A stretch of DNA of 34,531 nt from Anaerorhabdus sp036641015 (lineage in GTDB: Bacteria; Bacillota_I; Bacilli_A; Erysipelotrichales; Erysipelotrichaceae), in NCBI RefSeq assembly GCF_036641015.1, contig NZ_JAVWFO010000015.1, positions 1 to 34,531 on the forward strand. The letters run 5' to 3'. The position numbers and the translations under genes are program-made. The notes below the pieces were generated by a model. The model worked only from the letters and a program-made list of their open reading frames with translations. It was not told where the DNA came from and did no database searches. Position 1 is the stretch's first letter, and each line of letters starts with the position of its first letter. Shown one piece after another: positions 24,291 to 32,489 of this stretch.

Positions 24291-26027
24291 TTATTTTAAC
24301 GCAATACCTAATTCTTTTAATTGTTTTTCATCAACAGTGTTTGGAGCTTCACTCATTAGGTCAGAAGCACTAGCTGTTTTAGGAAAAGCAACAACATCTC
24401 GAATATTGTCAGTACCAGATAGAATCATAATTAAACGTTCTAATCCAATTCCTACCCCTCCATGAGGAGGTGTTCCATATTTGAATGCCTCTAAGAACCA
24501 ACCAAACTTATCTTTAGCTTCCTCTAGTGACATCCCAATAGCTTCAAATACTTTAGCTTGTACCTTTTGATCATGAATACGAATTGAACCACTTAATAAT
24601 TCATATCCATTTAACACAAGGTCATATGCACGTGAATAACAGTTTTCTTGATTATTCATAAGTTTATCTACATCTTCTAAATTTGGTGATGTAAACGGAT
24701 GATGAGCTGCTACCCATCTATCTTCTTCCTCAGAATATTCAAACATTGGGAAATTAGTAATCCATAAGAAATTATATTTAGTTTCATCAATCAATGCTAA
24801 ATCATGTCCAAGTTTAGTACGTACAGCACCTAAAGCAGTTTGAGCAACTTTCTTTTTATCAGCGACAAATAATAACATATCATTTTCAGCTAAATCAAAC
24901 TTATCAATTAATTGTTGTTTTTCTTCATCACTTAGGACTTTAGCAATTGAACCAGATAATTCATTATTACTATATTTTAAGTATGATAGTGCTTTAGCAC
25001 CATATACCTTAGCAAAATCTTGTAATTTGTCTAAATCTTTACGAGAGAATTTATCACCCATATTTTTCAAACAAATTGCATTGATTATGCCTTTAGAATC
25101 TAAAATGTTTTTAAAGATTTCAAATGAAGTATTCGCAAATACACTTGAAACATCATTTAATTCTAAACCAAAACGAGTATCTGGTTTATCACTTCCATAA
25201 CGACTCATTGCATCAACATAAGGTAAACGGTCAAATGAAGTTAATTCAATGTTTTTAACTTTCTTAAATACTTCTTTCATTAGTGATTCAACAACTTGCC
25301 AAACATCCTCTTCATCCACAAAACTCATTTCAATATCTATTTGTGTAAATTCAGGTTGACGATCTGCCCTCAAGTCTTCATCACGGAAGCAACGTGCAAT
25401 TTGGAAATATTTTTCGATTCCACCCACCATTAATAATTGTTTATATAATTGAGGAGATTGTGGTAATGCATAGAATTTACCATTACTAATTCTACTTGGA
25501 ACTAAATAGTCACGTGCTCCCTCTGGTGTACTCTTGCAAAGAATTGGTGTTTCTACTTCGATAAAGCCTAAATTTGATAAGAAGTTTCGAGCAATTAAAC
25601 AAACATCATGACGAAGCATTAAATTATTTTTAATTGGTGTTCTACGTAAATCAAGATAACGATATTTTAAACGAGTATCTTCTAATGCATCGGTTTCATC
25701 GGCAACAATGATTGGTGTTGTCTCAGCTGTATTTACAATATTTACTGTTTCTACTTTAATTTCAATTTCTCCAGTAGAAAGTTTAGGATTCTTATCTTTT
25801 CTTTCAGATACAAGTCCTTCAACTTGTAATATATATTCATTACGTACGTCTTTTACTGATTCTTCCATTGTTTCATCAAAAACAAGTTGGACAATGCCTG
25901 AACGGTCACGCAAATCAATAAAAACAAGCGATCCCAGATTTCTACGTTTTGCCACCCAGCCAACTAAAGTAACTTTCTCACCAACATTACTTAATCTTAA
26001 TTCACCATTTTGATGTGTTCTTTTCAT
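24291..26027 (-). CDS. aspS: Aspartyl-tRNA synthetase
   Basis: AspRS charges tRNA-Asp. The 578-residue class II enzyme has an N-terminal anticodon-binding OB fold (LVGWVAKRRNLGSLVFIDLRDRSGIVQLVF). The class II core includes LMLRHDVCLIARNFL, FIEVETPILCKSTPEGARDYLVPSR, QSPQLYKQLLMVGG, and motif 2 with ARCFRDEDLRADRQPEFTQID. The bacterial insertion (GAD) domain follows, and motif 3 GIGLERLIMILSG is near the C-terminus. I place the start at 26027 (MKRTHQNGELRLSNVGE), where GAAGGAG lies 6-12 bases upstream, one base after the hisS stop codon. An in-frame upstream codon at 26072 would be inside hisS. The Shine-Dalgarno site is embedded in the last codons of hisS. Whether it also charges tRNA-Asn cannot be seen. 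Confidence 0.97.
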   Translation of the reverse strand: MKRTHQNGELRLSNVGEKVTLVGWVAKRRNLGSLVFIDLRDRSGIVQLVFDETMEESVKDVRNEYILQVEGLVSERKDKNPKLSTGEIEIKVETVNIVNTAETTPIIVADETDALEDTRLKYRYLDLRRTPIKNNLMLRHDVCLIARNFLSNLGFIEVETPILCKSTPEGARDYLVPSRISNGKFYALPQSPQLYKQLLMVGGIEKYFQIARCFRDEDLRADRQPEFTQIDIEMSFVDEEDVWQVVESLMKEVFKKVKNIELTSFDRLPYVDAMSRYGSDKPDTRFGLELNDVSSVFANTSFEIFKNILDSKGIINAICLKNMGDKFSRKDLDKLQDFAKVYGAKALSYLKYSNNELSGSIAKVLSDEEKQQLIDKFDLAENDMLLFVADKKKVAQTALGAVRTKLGHDLALIDETKYNFLWITNFPMFEYSEEEDRWVAAHHPFTSPNLEDVDKLMNNQENCYSRAYDLVLNGYELLSGSIRIHDQKVQAKVFEAIGMSLEEAKDKFGWFLEAFKYGTPPHGGVGIGLERLIMILSGTDNIRDVVAFPKTASASDLMSEAPNTVDEKQLKELGIALK

Positions 26028-26028
26028 C

Positions 26029-27333
26029 TTATTCTCCTTCGCATTCATGACAATGACATTCATGTTCTTCATTTAAGAAATGATCTAATGTATCTATAAT
26101 TTCATCAAATGTAATCGTAACTTGTGTTTGTGATTCGATGTGTTTTAAATTAACTTGTTTATTCTTAACTTCATCTTCACCAACAATAATGCATACTTTT
26201 GCTTGTTTTCTATCTACTGATTTAAATTGACTCTTCATTGATCTATCTTGAATATTAAAGTCAGTTATAAAACCAGCAGAACGACAAATTGTTGCGATTT
26301 GTAGTGGTACTATCCCTACATTACCTAAACTCATTACATATACATCTAATGTAGCCTCTTCTTCAAAAAATTCACAATTTTCAGCTTGAGCCATTAATAA
26401 TAAACGTTCAAGTCCTATCGCAAATCCAACTCCTGACATTTCTGGTCCGCCAAAGTAATTAACCAAACCATCATAACGTCCACCAGCAAATATCGTAGAT
26501 TGACTTCCAGCTTCTTCATGAGTAGAAACAACTTCAAATACAGTATGTGTATAATAATCTAATCCACGTACTAAACGTTGATCTACTTCAAAAGGAATAT
26601 CTAGAGCTTCTAAACCTTCACATACCGCTTTAAAGTATGCTTTCGATTCCTCTGTTAAGTAATCTTCAAGTAAAGGTACATCCTTCATTGATGGATGATC
26701 TTTATCAATTTTACAATCTAATAAACGAAGTGGATTTTGATCATAACGACGTTTACAATCACCACATAACTCTTCTACATGATCTTTAAAATGAGCTCTT
26801 AGTGCTTCCTTATAAGCATTGCGGCTTTCATCATCACCTAAAGTATTAATTAATACTTTGATTGATTGAAGGCCTATTGTCTTAACTAAAGAATATCCTA
26901 ATGCAATAGTCTCTACATCAGCTAATGGACTCTTAACACCAACATTTTCAACACCAAATTGATTAAATTGACGTTGTCTGCCTTTTTGTGGGCGTTCATG
27001 TCTAAACATCGGTCCAATATAGTATAATTTTGCAGGCATTTCCATACTTCCATACATTTTATTTTGTACAAAACTACGAATTACCCCTGCTGTACCTTCT
27101 GGTCTTAATGTAAGTGAATCACTACTCATTTGAAATGTATACATTTCTTTGTTAACCATGTCTGAGCTATCATTTTCGCGCTTAAAAACGGAAGTATCTT
27201 CAAACATTGGTGTACGAATTTCTGAGTAATCATATACCGTGCATATGTTTCGAATTAGATCTTCAATTTGCTGCCATTTGCTTACCTCTGTTGGTAAGAT
27301 ATCGTATGTACCTCTAGGTGTTTGATAAGCCAT
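26029..27333 (-). CDS. hisS: Histidyl-tRNA synthetase with a His/Cys-rich C-terminal tail
   Basis: HisRS charges tRNA-His. The 434-residue class II enzyme shows motif 1 around YDYSEIRTPMFEDTSVF, motif 2 TLRPEGTAGVIRSFVQNK and FRHERPQKGRQRQFNQFG, the histidine-binding LVRGLDYYTHTVFE and GGRYDGLVNYFGG, and motif 3 GVGFAIGLERLLLM. A C-terminal anticodon-binding domain follows. The end is unusual: after the normal fold comes EEHECHCHECEGE, with three His and three Cys in a short stretch. GGAGGAG precedes the ATG. It is preceded by a T-box leader with a CAC specifier, so expression should rise when tRNA-His is uncharged. aspS follows with one base between stop and start. Confidence 0.96.
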   Translation of the reverse strand: MAYQTPRGTYDILPTEVSKWQQIEDLIRNICTVYDYSEIRTPMFEDTSVFKRENDSSDMVNKEMYTFQMSSDSLTLRPEGTAGVIRSFVQNKMYGSMEMPAKLYYIGPMFRHERPQKGRQRQFNQFGVENVGVKSPLADVETIALGYSLVKTIGLQSIKVLINTLGDDESRNAYKEALRAHFKDHVEELCGDCKRRYDQNPLRLLDCKIDKDHPSMKDVPLLEDYLTEESKAYFKAVCEGLEALDIPFEVDQRLVRGLDYYTHTVFEVVSTHEEAGSQSTIFAGGRYDGLVNYFGGPEMSGVGFAIGLERLLLMAQAENCEFFEEEATLDVYVMSLGNVGIVPLQIATICRSAGFITDFNIQDRSMKSQFKSVDRKQAKVCIIVGEDEVKNKQVNLKHIESQTQVTITFDEIIDTLDHFLNEEHECHCHECEGE

Positions 27334-27355
27334 AATTTACTCCTCCTTCTAAAGA

Positions 27356-27571
27356 ATATAAAAAGCGCCCTAATCTAAGGACGCTTGATTACGTGGTACC
27401 ACCTTAGTTCATGTTTCCATGCACTTAATTCCTTAACGCGGAATACGATATTTCCTACTTTATTCAGAAATACTTCTCAAAAGTGTCAATTATTTAATCA
27501 TCTATAGAAACTCTCACCAAACGTTTCTTCTCTTCAATAGTACTTTTAAATAACCTCTTTATCTTAGAATT
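27356..27571 (-). promoter_or_regulatory. T-box riboswitch of hisS-aspS, His specifier
   Basis: The leader shows the main T-box elements in order. A 10-bp lower Stem I helix (GGUUAUUUAA with UUAAAUAAUU) is followed by an AGUA bulge, then GUUUGGUGAGAG in the distal part. The likely specifier CAC (His) sits at 27485-27483 on the descending strand. The conserved AAGGUGGUACCACG T-box sequence lies near 27405-27390. An intrinsic terminator ends it. Uncharged tRNA-His would pair with the specifier and the UGGU bulge and favour antitermination. The discriminator-pairing base is U, discussed in the findings. Confidence 0.92.
27358..27386 (-). terminator. Regulated terminator of the hisS T-box
   Basis: AAGCGTCCT (27386-27378) pairs with AGGGCGCTT (27371-27363), nine pairs with one U-G, followed by TTTT. 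It competes with the T-box antiterminator immediately upstream. Confidence 0.88.
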
Positions 27572-27577
27572 TATATT

Positions 27578-27606
27578 ACTATATCATGTCTATATTTTTG
27601 AAACAA
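27578..27606 (-). promoter_or_regulatory. Promoter of the hisS-aspS T-box transcript
   Basis: Minus-strand TTGTTT, 17 bases, then TATAGT with an upstream TG in the extended position (TGATATAGT). Its -35 box lies 3 bases past the stop codon of the lipoprotein gene, so the two units are directly adjacent. Confidence 0.7.
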
Positions 27607-27609
27607 GTC

Positions 27610-28059
27610 TTATTTAACTGTGCATTCAATTCCAAGATTCTTATATGTGTCTGTAATCTTAGCAATATCGAATTTACCATCAGTTTTCATATCATCTGTA
27701 AATCCAAATGCAAGTAATGTAGCATCATCAAACTTAGCAATATCATAAGTTACATTGATTGTAGCCTCTGTTTCAGTTACTGAATATTCATAAGTTGCTC
27801 CTTCGATTGTAGCCATTTGTTCTTTTGATTGTTCTAGAGCAGTTTTTAATGCATCAATATTTTCTTTTTGATCTTCTGGAATTGCAATAACTGTCTTTTG
27901 TTCAAGATTTGTTAATGTTCCATCAGTAAATATAAAATTAGAATCCATTGATGATCCTTCAAGTGCTTGATTACAAGCTAAAGTTTGTTTCTTTGCTCCA
28001 CCTGCTGAACATCCTGCAAGTAAAAGTGCAACTGTTACAATTGCGATTAATTTTTTCAT
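27610..28059 (-). CDS. Lipoprotein, DUF1307/YehR-like
   Basis: The 149-residue protein begins with a lipoprotein signal (MKKLIAIVTVALLLAGCSAGG); Cys17 in LLAGC is the lipidation site. The mature part (NFIFTDGTLTNLEQKTVIAIP, later ATYEYSVTETEATINVTYDI) resembles the DUF1307/YehR family of small lipoproteins, whose function is not established. GGAGAG precedes the ATG. It starts 11 bases after the rel stop codon, so it is probably on the same transcript as rel; no separate promoter or terminator is visible between them. There is also no clear terminator between its stop and the hisS promoter, so some read-through into the T-box leader is likely. Mature protein would sit on the outer face of the membrane. 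Confidence 0.8.
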   Translation of the reverse strand: MKKLIAIVTVALLLAGCSAGGAKKQTLACNQALEGSSMDSNFIFTDGTLTNLEQKTVIAIPEDQKENIDALKTALEQSKEQMATIEGATYEYSVTETEATINVTYDIAKFDDATLLAFGFTDDMKTDGKFDIAKITDTYKNLGIECTVK

Positions 28060-28070
28060 AAATTTCTCTC

Positions 28071-30281
28071 CTATAATATTTGTCTTTCTACAGTTATTAC
28101 ACTATTCACCTTTTTAAGGTTTGCAATGACGTTCTGTAAATGTTCAATATCATCTACTAGTATATTCATTTTTGTTGTTGCGGTCAAATCTTCGCTGTTA
28201 ACAACTGAATTAATTCCCATTAAATTTGCTTTACATTGTGAAACTACTGTTACTATATCAGTAATCAAGAAATTACGGTCATGCGACAGCATTGTTAGAT
28301 TTGCTTCATATTGTTGTTTAGAAATTGTCTCATCCCATTCAACATTAATTAAACGACTCTTAGTACCTTGGATGTTTGGACAATCTTTACGATGAACTTT
28401 AACTCCTTGTCCCTTTGTAATATAGCCAATAATCTCATCACCATATACCGGATTACAGCATCCCGCTAAAGACATCATCATCGAATCAACACCCGATACT
28501 TTAATACCTGTTTTAGAAGTTGATTTTTTTGAAGTATGTTCACGATTTAAAATTCTTGATAATGCATTAGTTTCAAGAACCCCACGTTTCTGATTTGTTA
28601 GCTTTTCAACTACGCTTTGTGGAGATATTGACTTAACTGCTACCGCATACATGAAGTCAATATAACTACTTACTTGGAATTGTTGGAAAATAGCTTCAAT
28701 CTTTTTCTTTTCCATGTATTCTTTTTCATCAAAACCACGTTTACGTAACTCATCACGTATTATTCCTTCACCAGCTTCAACCTTTTCTTGGCGTCTTTCA
28801 ACTTCTTTACGCATTAAGTATGCTTTAATCTTACTCTTCGCTTGACTTGTTTTGACTACTTTTAACCAGTCTTCACTTGGTCCAGGGAATTGCTTAGAAG
28901 TACGAATTTGAACTACATCTCCTGTTTTTAATACTGTATTTAAAGGAACTAGTGTTTCATTTACAATTGCCCCAACACATGCATGTCCTACTTCAGTATG
29001 AACTCGATATGCAAAGTCAATTGGAGTAGATCCATTTGGTAAATCGATAACTCTTCCATTTGGTGTCATAACATATACATTAGCTTCAAATACGTCTTTT
29101 TGAAGACGATCCATGTATTCAACAGGGTTATCATCATCTTCCTCACCTGTTAAGTTTGCAAAATCTTTAAACCAAGTTAATTTTGATTCAATTTCTTTTT
29201 GCTCACGACGAGAATCATAACGAGTTCCTTCTTTATAACGCCAATGTGCCGCAACCCCTTGTTCAGCTATAGAATCCATCTTTTCTGTTCTAATTTGAAC
29301 TTCAAATATTCTTCCATCTTCACCAACAATAGTAGTATGTAGTGACTGATACATGTTCATCTTTGGCATTGCGATATAATCTTTAAGTCTTCCGGGTATT
29401 GGACGATATGTCGCATGGATATGCCCTAAAATCTCATAACAATTCAATTCTGATTTTGTTACTATTCGTATAGCCAATAAATCAAGTATTTCTTCAAAAC
29501 GTTTATTTTTAGTTTTCATTTTTTTGTAAATACTATAAAGATGTTTACTACGACCAAATATCCTAAACTCAATACTATTTTCAGTTAATAACTCAGATAT
29601 ATCGGTAATCATATGTTTAACTTGTTCATCACGTTCGGCTTTTTTAGCTTCAACAAGATGAGCAATTTGATAATACATGTCACGATCTAAATAAAAGAAA
29701 CTTAAATCTTCTAATTCATTTTTTATCTCACTAATACCTAATCGATGAGCAATTGGTGCATATACTTCAAGTGTTTCAGCTGCAATACGTTTTTGCTTCA
29801 CTTCTGGCATATATTGAAGTGTTCGCATATTATGCAAACGGTCAACTAATTTAATAAGTATTACGCGTATATCTCGTGCCATCGCAATAAATATCTTGCG
29901 ATGATTTGCCGCTAAGTACTCTTTCTCATCTTTGAATTGAATATTACCAATCTTAGTAACACTTTCAACAAGACCAGTAACTTCTTCATCAAATTCTTTA
30001 ACTAATTCTTCTCGAGGAACATCACAATCTTCCAACACATCATGTAAAAGACCAGCAGCAATTGTTCTTGGACCCACATGTAACATAGCTAAAATATAGC
30101 CTACATTAATAGCATGAATAATATATGGTTCACCACTTTTACGAAATTGTCCTTCATGTTTTTCAGTAGCATAATCAATTGATTTTTCAATTATCTTTAA
30201 ACTATCTTCATTATGAATATATTCTTTTGCCGCATCTAAAATATCATCTTTTGTTACAATTTTTTTAGTTAGTGTTGTCAT
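28071..30281 (-). CDS. rel: Bifunctional (p)ppGpp synthetase/hydrolase Rel
   Basis: Rel makes and degrades the stringent-response alarmone. The 736-residue protein has the long RSH layout. An HD hydrolase domain (about 35-190) has the intact metal motif LLHDVLEDC with His80 and Asp81 and RLHNMRTLQYMP. A synthetase domain (about 230-370) has the PKMNMYQSLHTTI motif and EVQIRTEKMD. TGS (about 400-460), helical, zinc-finger-like (SLAGCCNPVYGDEIIGYITKGQGVKVHRKDC) and C-terminal ACT domains follow. Both catalytic centres look complete, so it should be bifunctional. GGAGGAA precedes the ATG. A terminator hairpin lies between apt and this gene, with little room for a promoter after it. The lipoprotein gene follows closely. 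Confidence 0.96.
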   Translation of the reverse strand: MTTLTKKIVTKDDILDAAKEYIHNEDSLKIIEKSIDYATEKHEGQFRKSGEPYIIHAINVGYILAMLHVGPRTIAAGLLHDVLEDCDVPREELVKEFDEEVTGLVESVTKIGNIQFKDEKEYLAANHRKIFIAMARDIRVILIKLVDRLHNMRTLQYMPEVKQKRIAAETLEVYAPIAHRLGISEIKNELEDLSFFYLDRDMYYQIAHLVEAKKAERDEQVKHMITDISELLTENSIEFRIFGRSKHLYSIYKKMKTKNKRFEEILDLLAIRIVTKSELNCYEILGHIHATYRPIPGRLKDYIAMPKMNMYQSLHTTIVGEDGRIFEVQIRTEKMDSIAEQGVAAHWRYKEGTRYDSRREQKEIESKLTWFKDFANLTGEEDDDNPVEYMDRLQKDVFEANVYVMTPNGRVIDLPNGSTPIDFAYRVHTEVGHACVGAIVNETLVPLNTVLKTGDVVQIRTSKQFPGPSEDWLKVVKTSQAKSKIKAYLMRKEVERRQEKVEAGEGIIRDELRKRGFDEKEYMEKKKIEAIFQQFQVSSYIDFMYAVAVKSISPQSVVEKLTNQKRGVLETNALSRILNREHTSKKSTSKTGIKVSGVDSMMMSLAGCCNPVYGDEIIGYITKGQGVKVHRKDCPNIQGTKSRLINVEWDETISKQQYEANLTMLSHDRNFLITDIVTVVSQCKANLMGINSVVNSEDLTATTKMNILVDDIEHLQNVIANLKKVNSVITVERQIL

Positions 30282-30301
30282 ATCTGTTCCTCCTTTCTTT
30301 T

Positions 30302-30328
30302 GAAAAAAACCGAAGATTCCTCTTCGAT
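30302..30328 (-). terminator. Terminator-like hairpin between apt and rel
   Basis: Minus-strand CGAAGA (30326-30321), loop GGAA, TCTTCG (30316-30311), then GTTTTTTT. It starts 5 bases past the apt stop codon and ends about 20 bases before the rel start. The stem is short, so partial read-through is plausible. Confidence 0.75.
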
Positions 30329-30331
30329 TAT

Positions 30332-30847
30332 TTATTCATAAGACATAACCGTAAAGACATTATAATTATCTAATGCCTTACGACCATTTAAACCTAATAG
30401 TTCGATTAAGAACGCACATCCTACAACTTCTCCACCCATTTCTTCAACAAGTTTAACTGTTGCTTCTACTGTTCCTCCTGTAGCAAGTAAATCATCTACA
30501 ATAAGAACTTTTTGTCCTTTTTTGATAGAATCAGCATGCATATGAAGTTCATTTGAACCGTATTCTAGGTCATACTTATAACTAATCGTTTTACGAGGAA
30601 GTTTACCAGGTTTTCTTACTGGTACAAATCCAATTTTCATATTCACTGCAACAGGGCATCCAAAAATAAACCCTCTTGATTCAGGTCCTACAATAATTTC
30701 AGCTCCACATTTCTCTGCAAACTCTTGAATAAGACGTGTTGCTTCAAAAAAAGCTTCACCATCATTCATTAATGGTGTGATGTCTCTAAATAAAACTCCC
30801 TCAATTGGAAAGTTTGGAATCTCTGCAATATATTTTTTAAAATCCAT
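30332..30847 (-). CDS. apt: Adenine phosphoribosyltransferase
   Basis: Apt salvages adenine to AMP using phosphoribosyl pyrophosphate. The 171-residue protein starts MDFKKYIAEIPNFPIEGVLFRDITPLM, the usual N-terminus, and carries GPESRGFIFG and the PRPP-binding motif VLIVDDLLATGGT (residues 114-126). The start at 30847 has AGGAGG 9 bases upstream; an in-frame codon at 30874 would add nine residues outside the family pattern. A -10 box lies just before it. In many Firmicutes the order recJ-apt-rel is conserved, as here, which connects adenine salvage, DNA repair and the alarmone gene on one strand. Confidence 0.97.
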   Translation of the reverse strand: MDFKKYIAEIPNFPIEGVLFRDITPLMNDGEAFFEATRLIQEFAEKCGAEIIVGPESRGFIFGCPVAVNMKIGFVPVRKPGKLPRKTISYKYDLEYGSNELHMHADSIKKGQKVLIVDDLLATGGTVEATVKLVEEMGGEVVGCAFLIELLGLNGRKALDNYNVFTVMSYE

Positions 30848-30875
30848 TAATTTATGCCTCCTAATTAATGACATA

Positions 30876-30881
30876 ATTATA
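30876..30881 (-). promoter_or_regulatory. -10 box of apt
   Basis: A perfect minus-strand TATAAT lies 29 bases before the apt ATG, in the gap after recJ. TAGATT, 17 bases upstream at the end of recJ, is a weak -35. Confidence 0.5.
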
Positions 30882-30896
30882 CATCATTCTCTTGTT

Positions 30897-32489
30897 TTAA
30901 TCTATGCTTTTAACATTTAAGGAACACTTTTTACGTCCTAAAAAAGCATTAATAGTACACTCTCCATAAACTGTATGGATACTATTTACATCTACATTAG
31001 TATCAACATCAAACCAAATTGCTTCAATATTGTTTTCAAACTGAAGTTTTAAAAACTTTTGCTTAATCCATTGTAGATTTTTAACTTTTAAATCACTGAT
31101 TGCAAACGTTACATCTTTAAATCCTTGCCCAAATGGCGCAAGACTCAAATATTCTTGGATTGCTGTTAACTCAATTTCATCTGCTAGCAAAACACATGTT
31201 GATTCAACTGCCTCAGTTTGAACTTCAATGCTATTGTATTTAAGGATGATTCTTTTCTTAAATTCATCAAAATCATCTTTTTTAACTGAACACCCTATCG
31301 CCCCACTATGTCCCCCAAAAGAAGTAAACATATCTTCAAATCCCTCAGCAAAAAAACTATATAAGTCAAATCCTTGTACACTACGACCACTACCTTTATA
31401 AACTTCATCATTCTCACTAAATACTAATGTAGGTTTATTATATTTGCTCGCTATTTTACCTGCCAATAAACCTACTAAACCCTCATGAAAACGCTCATCA
31501 GTAACAATAATAAAGTCATCATCCAAGTTTTTCTTTTCCGCCAAAACACTCATTTGCAATGTCATTTGTTTTCTTTGATCATTCAACTCATTCATTTGCT
31601 TAGCAAATGAATGAATTTCAGCTGGATTATTAGTCAAAAAGAATTTCACAACATTATTTGGATTTGCTAATTCTTGCAATCTTCCCACAGCATTTAATTT
31701 AGGAACAACTTGATAAGCAATATCCTTTTCAGTAACTTCATTTTGGGTATCCAATAATGCATCTAAATGAGGTATTTGATGTTGATTAATAATTTGAAGC
31801 CCTAATCGAACAATTGTACGATTTTCACCCCAAAGTTCCATGATATCGCCCATTGTCGCAACACAAGCTAACGCAATATGTCTCGGTGTGTATCCTAATA
31901 GTTTATTACTTAACTGCAATGTAACCCCAGCACCACACATTCCCTTGAAAGGATCACCAAAGAAATCCGGATGTAAAATATAAGTACAATCTGGTGTTTG
32001 TTCAATTTCATGATGATCTAATATAATAACTTCAATACCGAGATTTTTGGCCAATGACAATGCATCAAATGCTTTAACTCCATTATCAACTGTAATAATT
32101 AATTTGTATCCTTTATCAAAGGCTTGTTGAACTATTGTCGGGTGTAAACCATAACCCTCTTTAAATCTATTTGGAATGTAATATCCATTTTCAATTCCTA
32201 AAGTATTTAAAGTGTCAACCAATATTGATGTAGCACATATACCATCAGCATCATAATCACCACCCACAAATATTTTTTCATTATTCGCTTTTGCCTTGAT
32301 TATTCTATCTGAAACTTCACTTAATTGCTTTGATGGATTCACAGTTAATTCCTTTTGATGATTTAATAACTCATCAATTTGTTTCTCACTACAATTACGA
32401 AAAGCCAATACTTTGCTTACTAACGTACTGGTTTTATTATTCTCTTGAATTGTTTTATAATCAACTTCTATTTTTTTATATTTCATCAT
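30897..32489 (-). CDS. recJ: Single-stranded-DNA-specific exonuclease RecJ
   Basis: RecJ degrades single-stranded DNA from the 5' end in recombination and repair. The 530-residue protein has the DHH phosphoesterase core: GGDYDADG (76-83), TVDNGV, LDHHE (158-161), and later MGDIMEL and PKLNAVGRL. The DHHA1 part has SGRSVQGFDLY and FGGHSGAIGC near 397. An OB-fold region lies at about 440-525. It is shorter than the Bacillus enzyme (near 780 residues) because the long extra C-terminal region is missing, but close to the E. coli length. The start (ATGATG at 32489/32486) lies inside the end of the murD-type gene with only a weak ribosome site, so translation is probably coupled. Catalytic residues look complete. 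Confidence 0.94.
   Translation of the reverse strand: MMKYKKIEVDYKTIQENNKTSTLVSKVLAFRNCSEKQIDELLNHQKELTVNPSKQLSEVSDRIIKAKANNEKIFVGGDYDADGICATSILVDTLNTLGIENGYYIPNRFKEGYGLHPTIVQQAFDKGYKLIITVDNGVKAFDALSLAKNLGIEVIILDHHEIEQTPDCTYILHPDFFGDPFKGMCGAGVTLQLSNKLLGYTPRHIALACVATMGDIMELWGENRTIVRLGLQIINQHQIPHLDALLDTQNEVTEKDIAYQVVPKLNAVGRLQELANPNNVVKFFLTNNPAEIHSFAKQMNELNDQRKQMTLQMSVLAEKKNLDDDFIIVTDERFHEGLVGLLAGKIASKYNKPTLVFSENDEVYKGSGRSVQGFDLYSFFAEGFEDMFTSFGGHSGAIGCSVKKDDFDEFKKRIILKYNSIEVQTEAVESTCVLLADEIELTAIQEYLSLAPFGQGFKDVTFAISDLKVKNLQWIKQKFLKLQFENNIEAIWFDVDTNVDVNSIHTVYGECTINAFLGRKKCSLNVKSID

Noticed and set aside
25708..26013. Plus-strand 101-codon frame inside aspS
   Set aside because: Antisense shadow of a conserved synthetase domain, Ser/Thr-rich and without a ribosome site.
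26028..26072. Longer N-terminus for aspS
   Set aside because: It would lie within hisS and lacks a ribosome site; the ATG at 26027 has GAAGGAG directly upstream.
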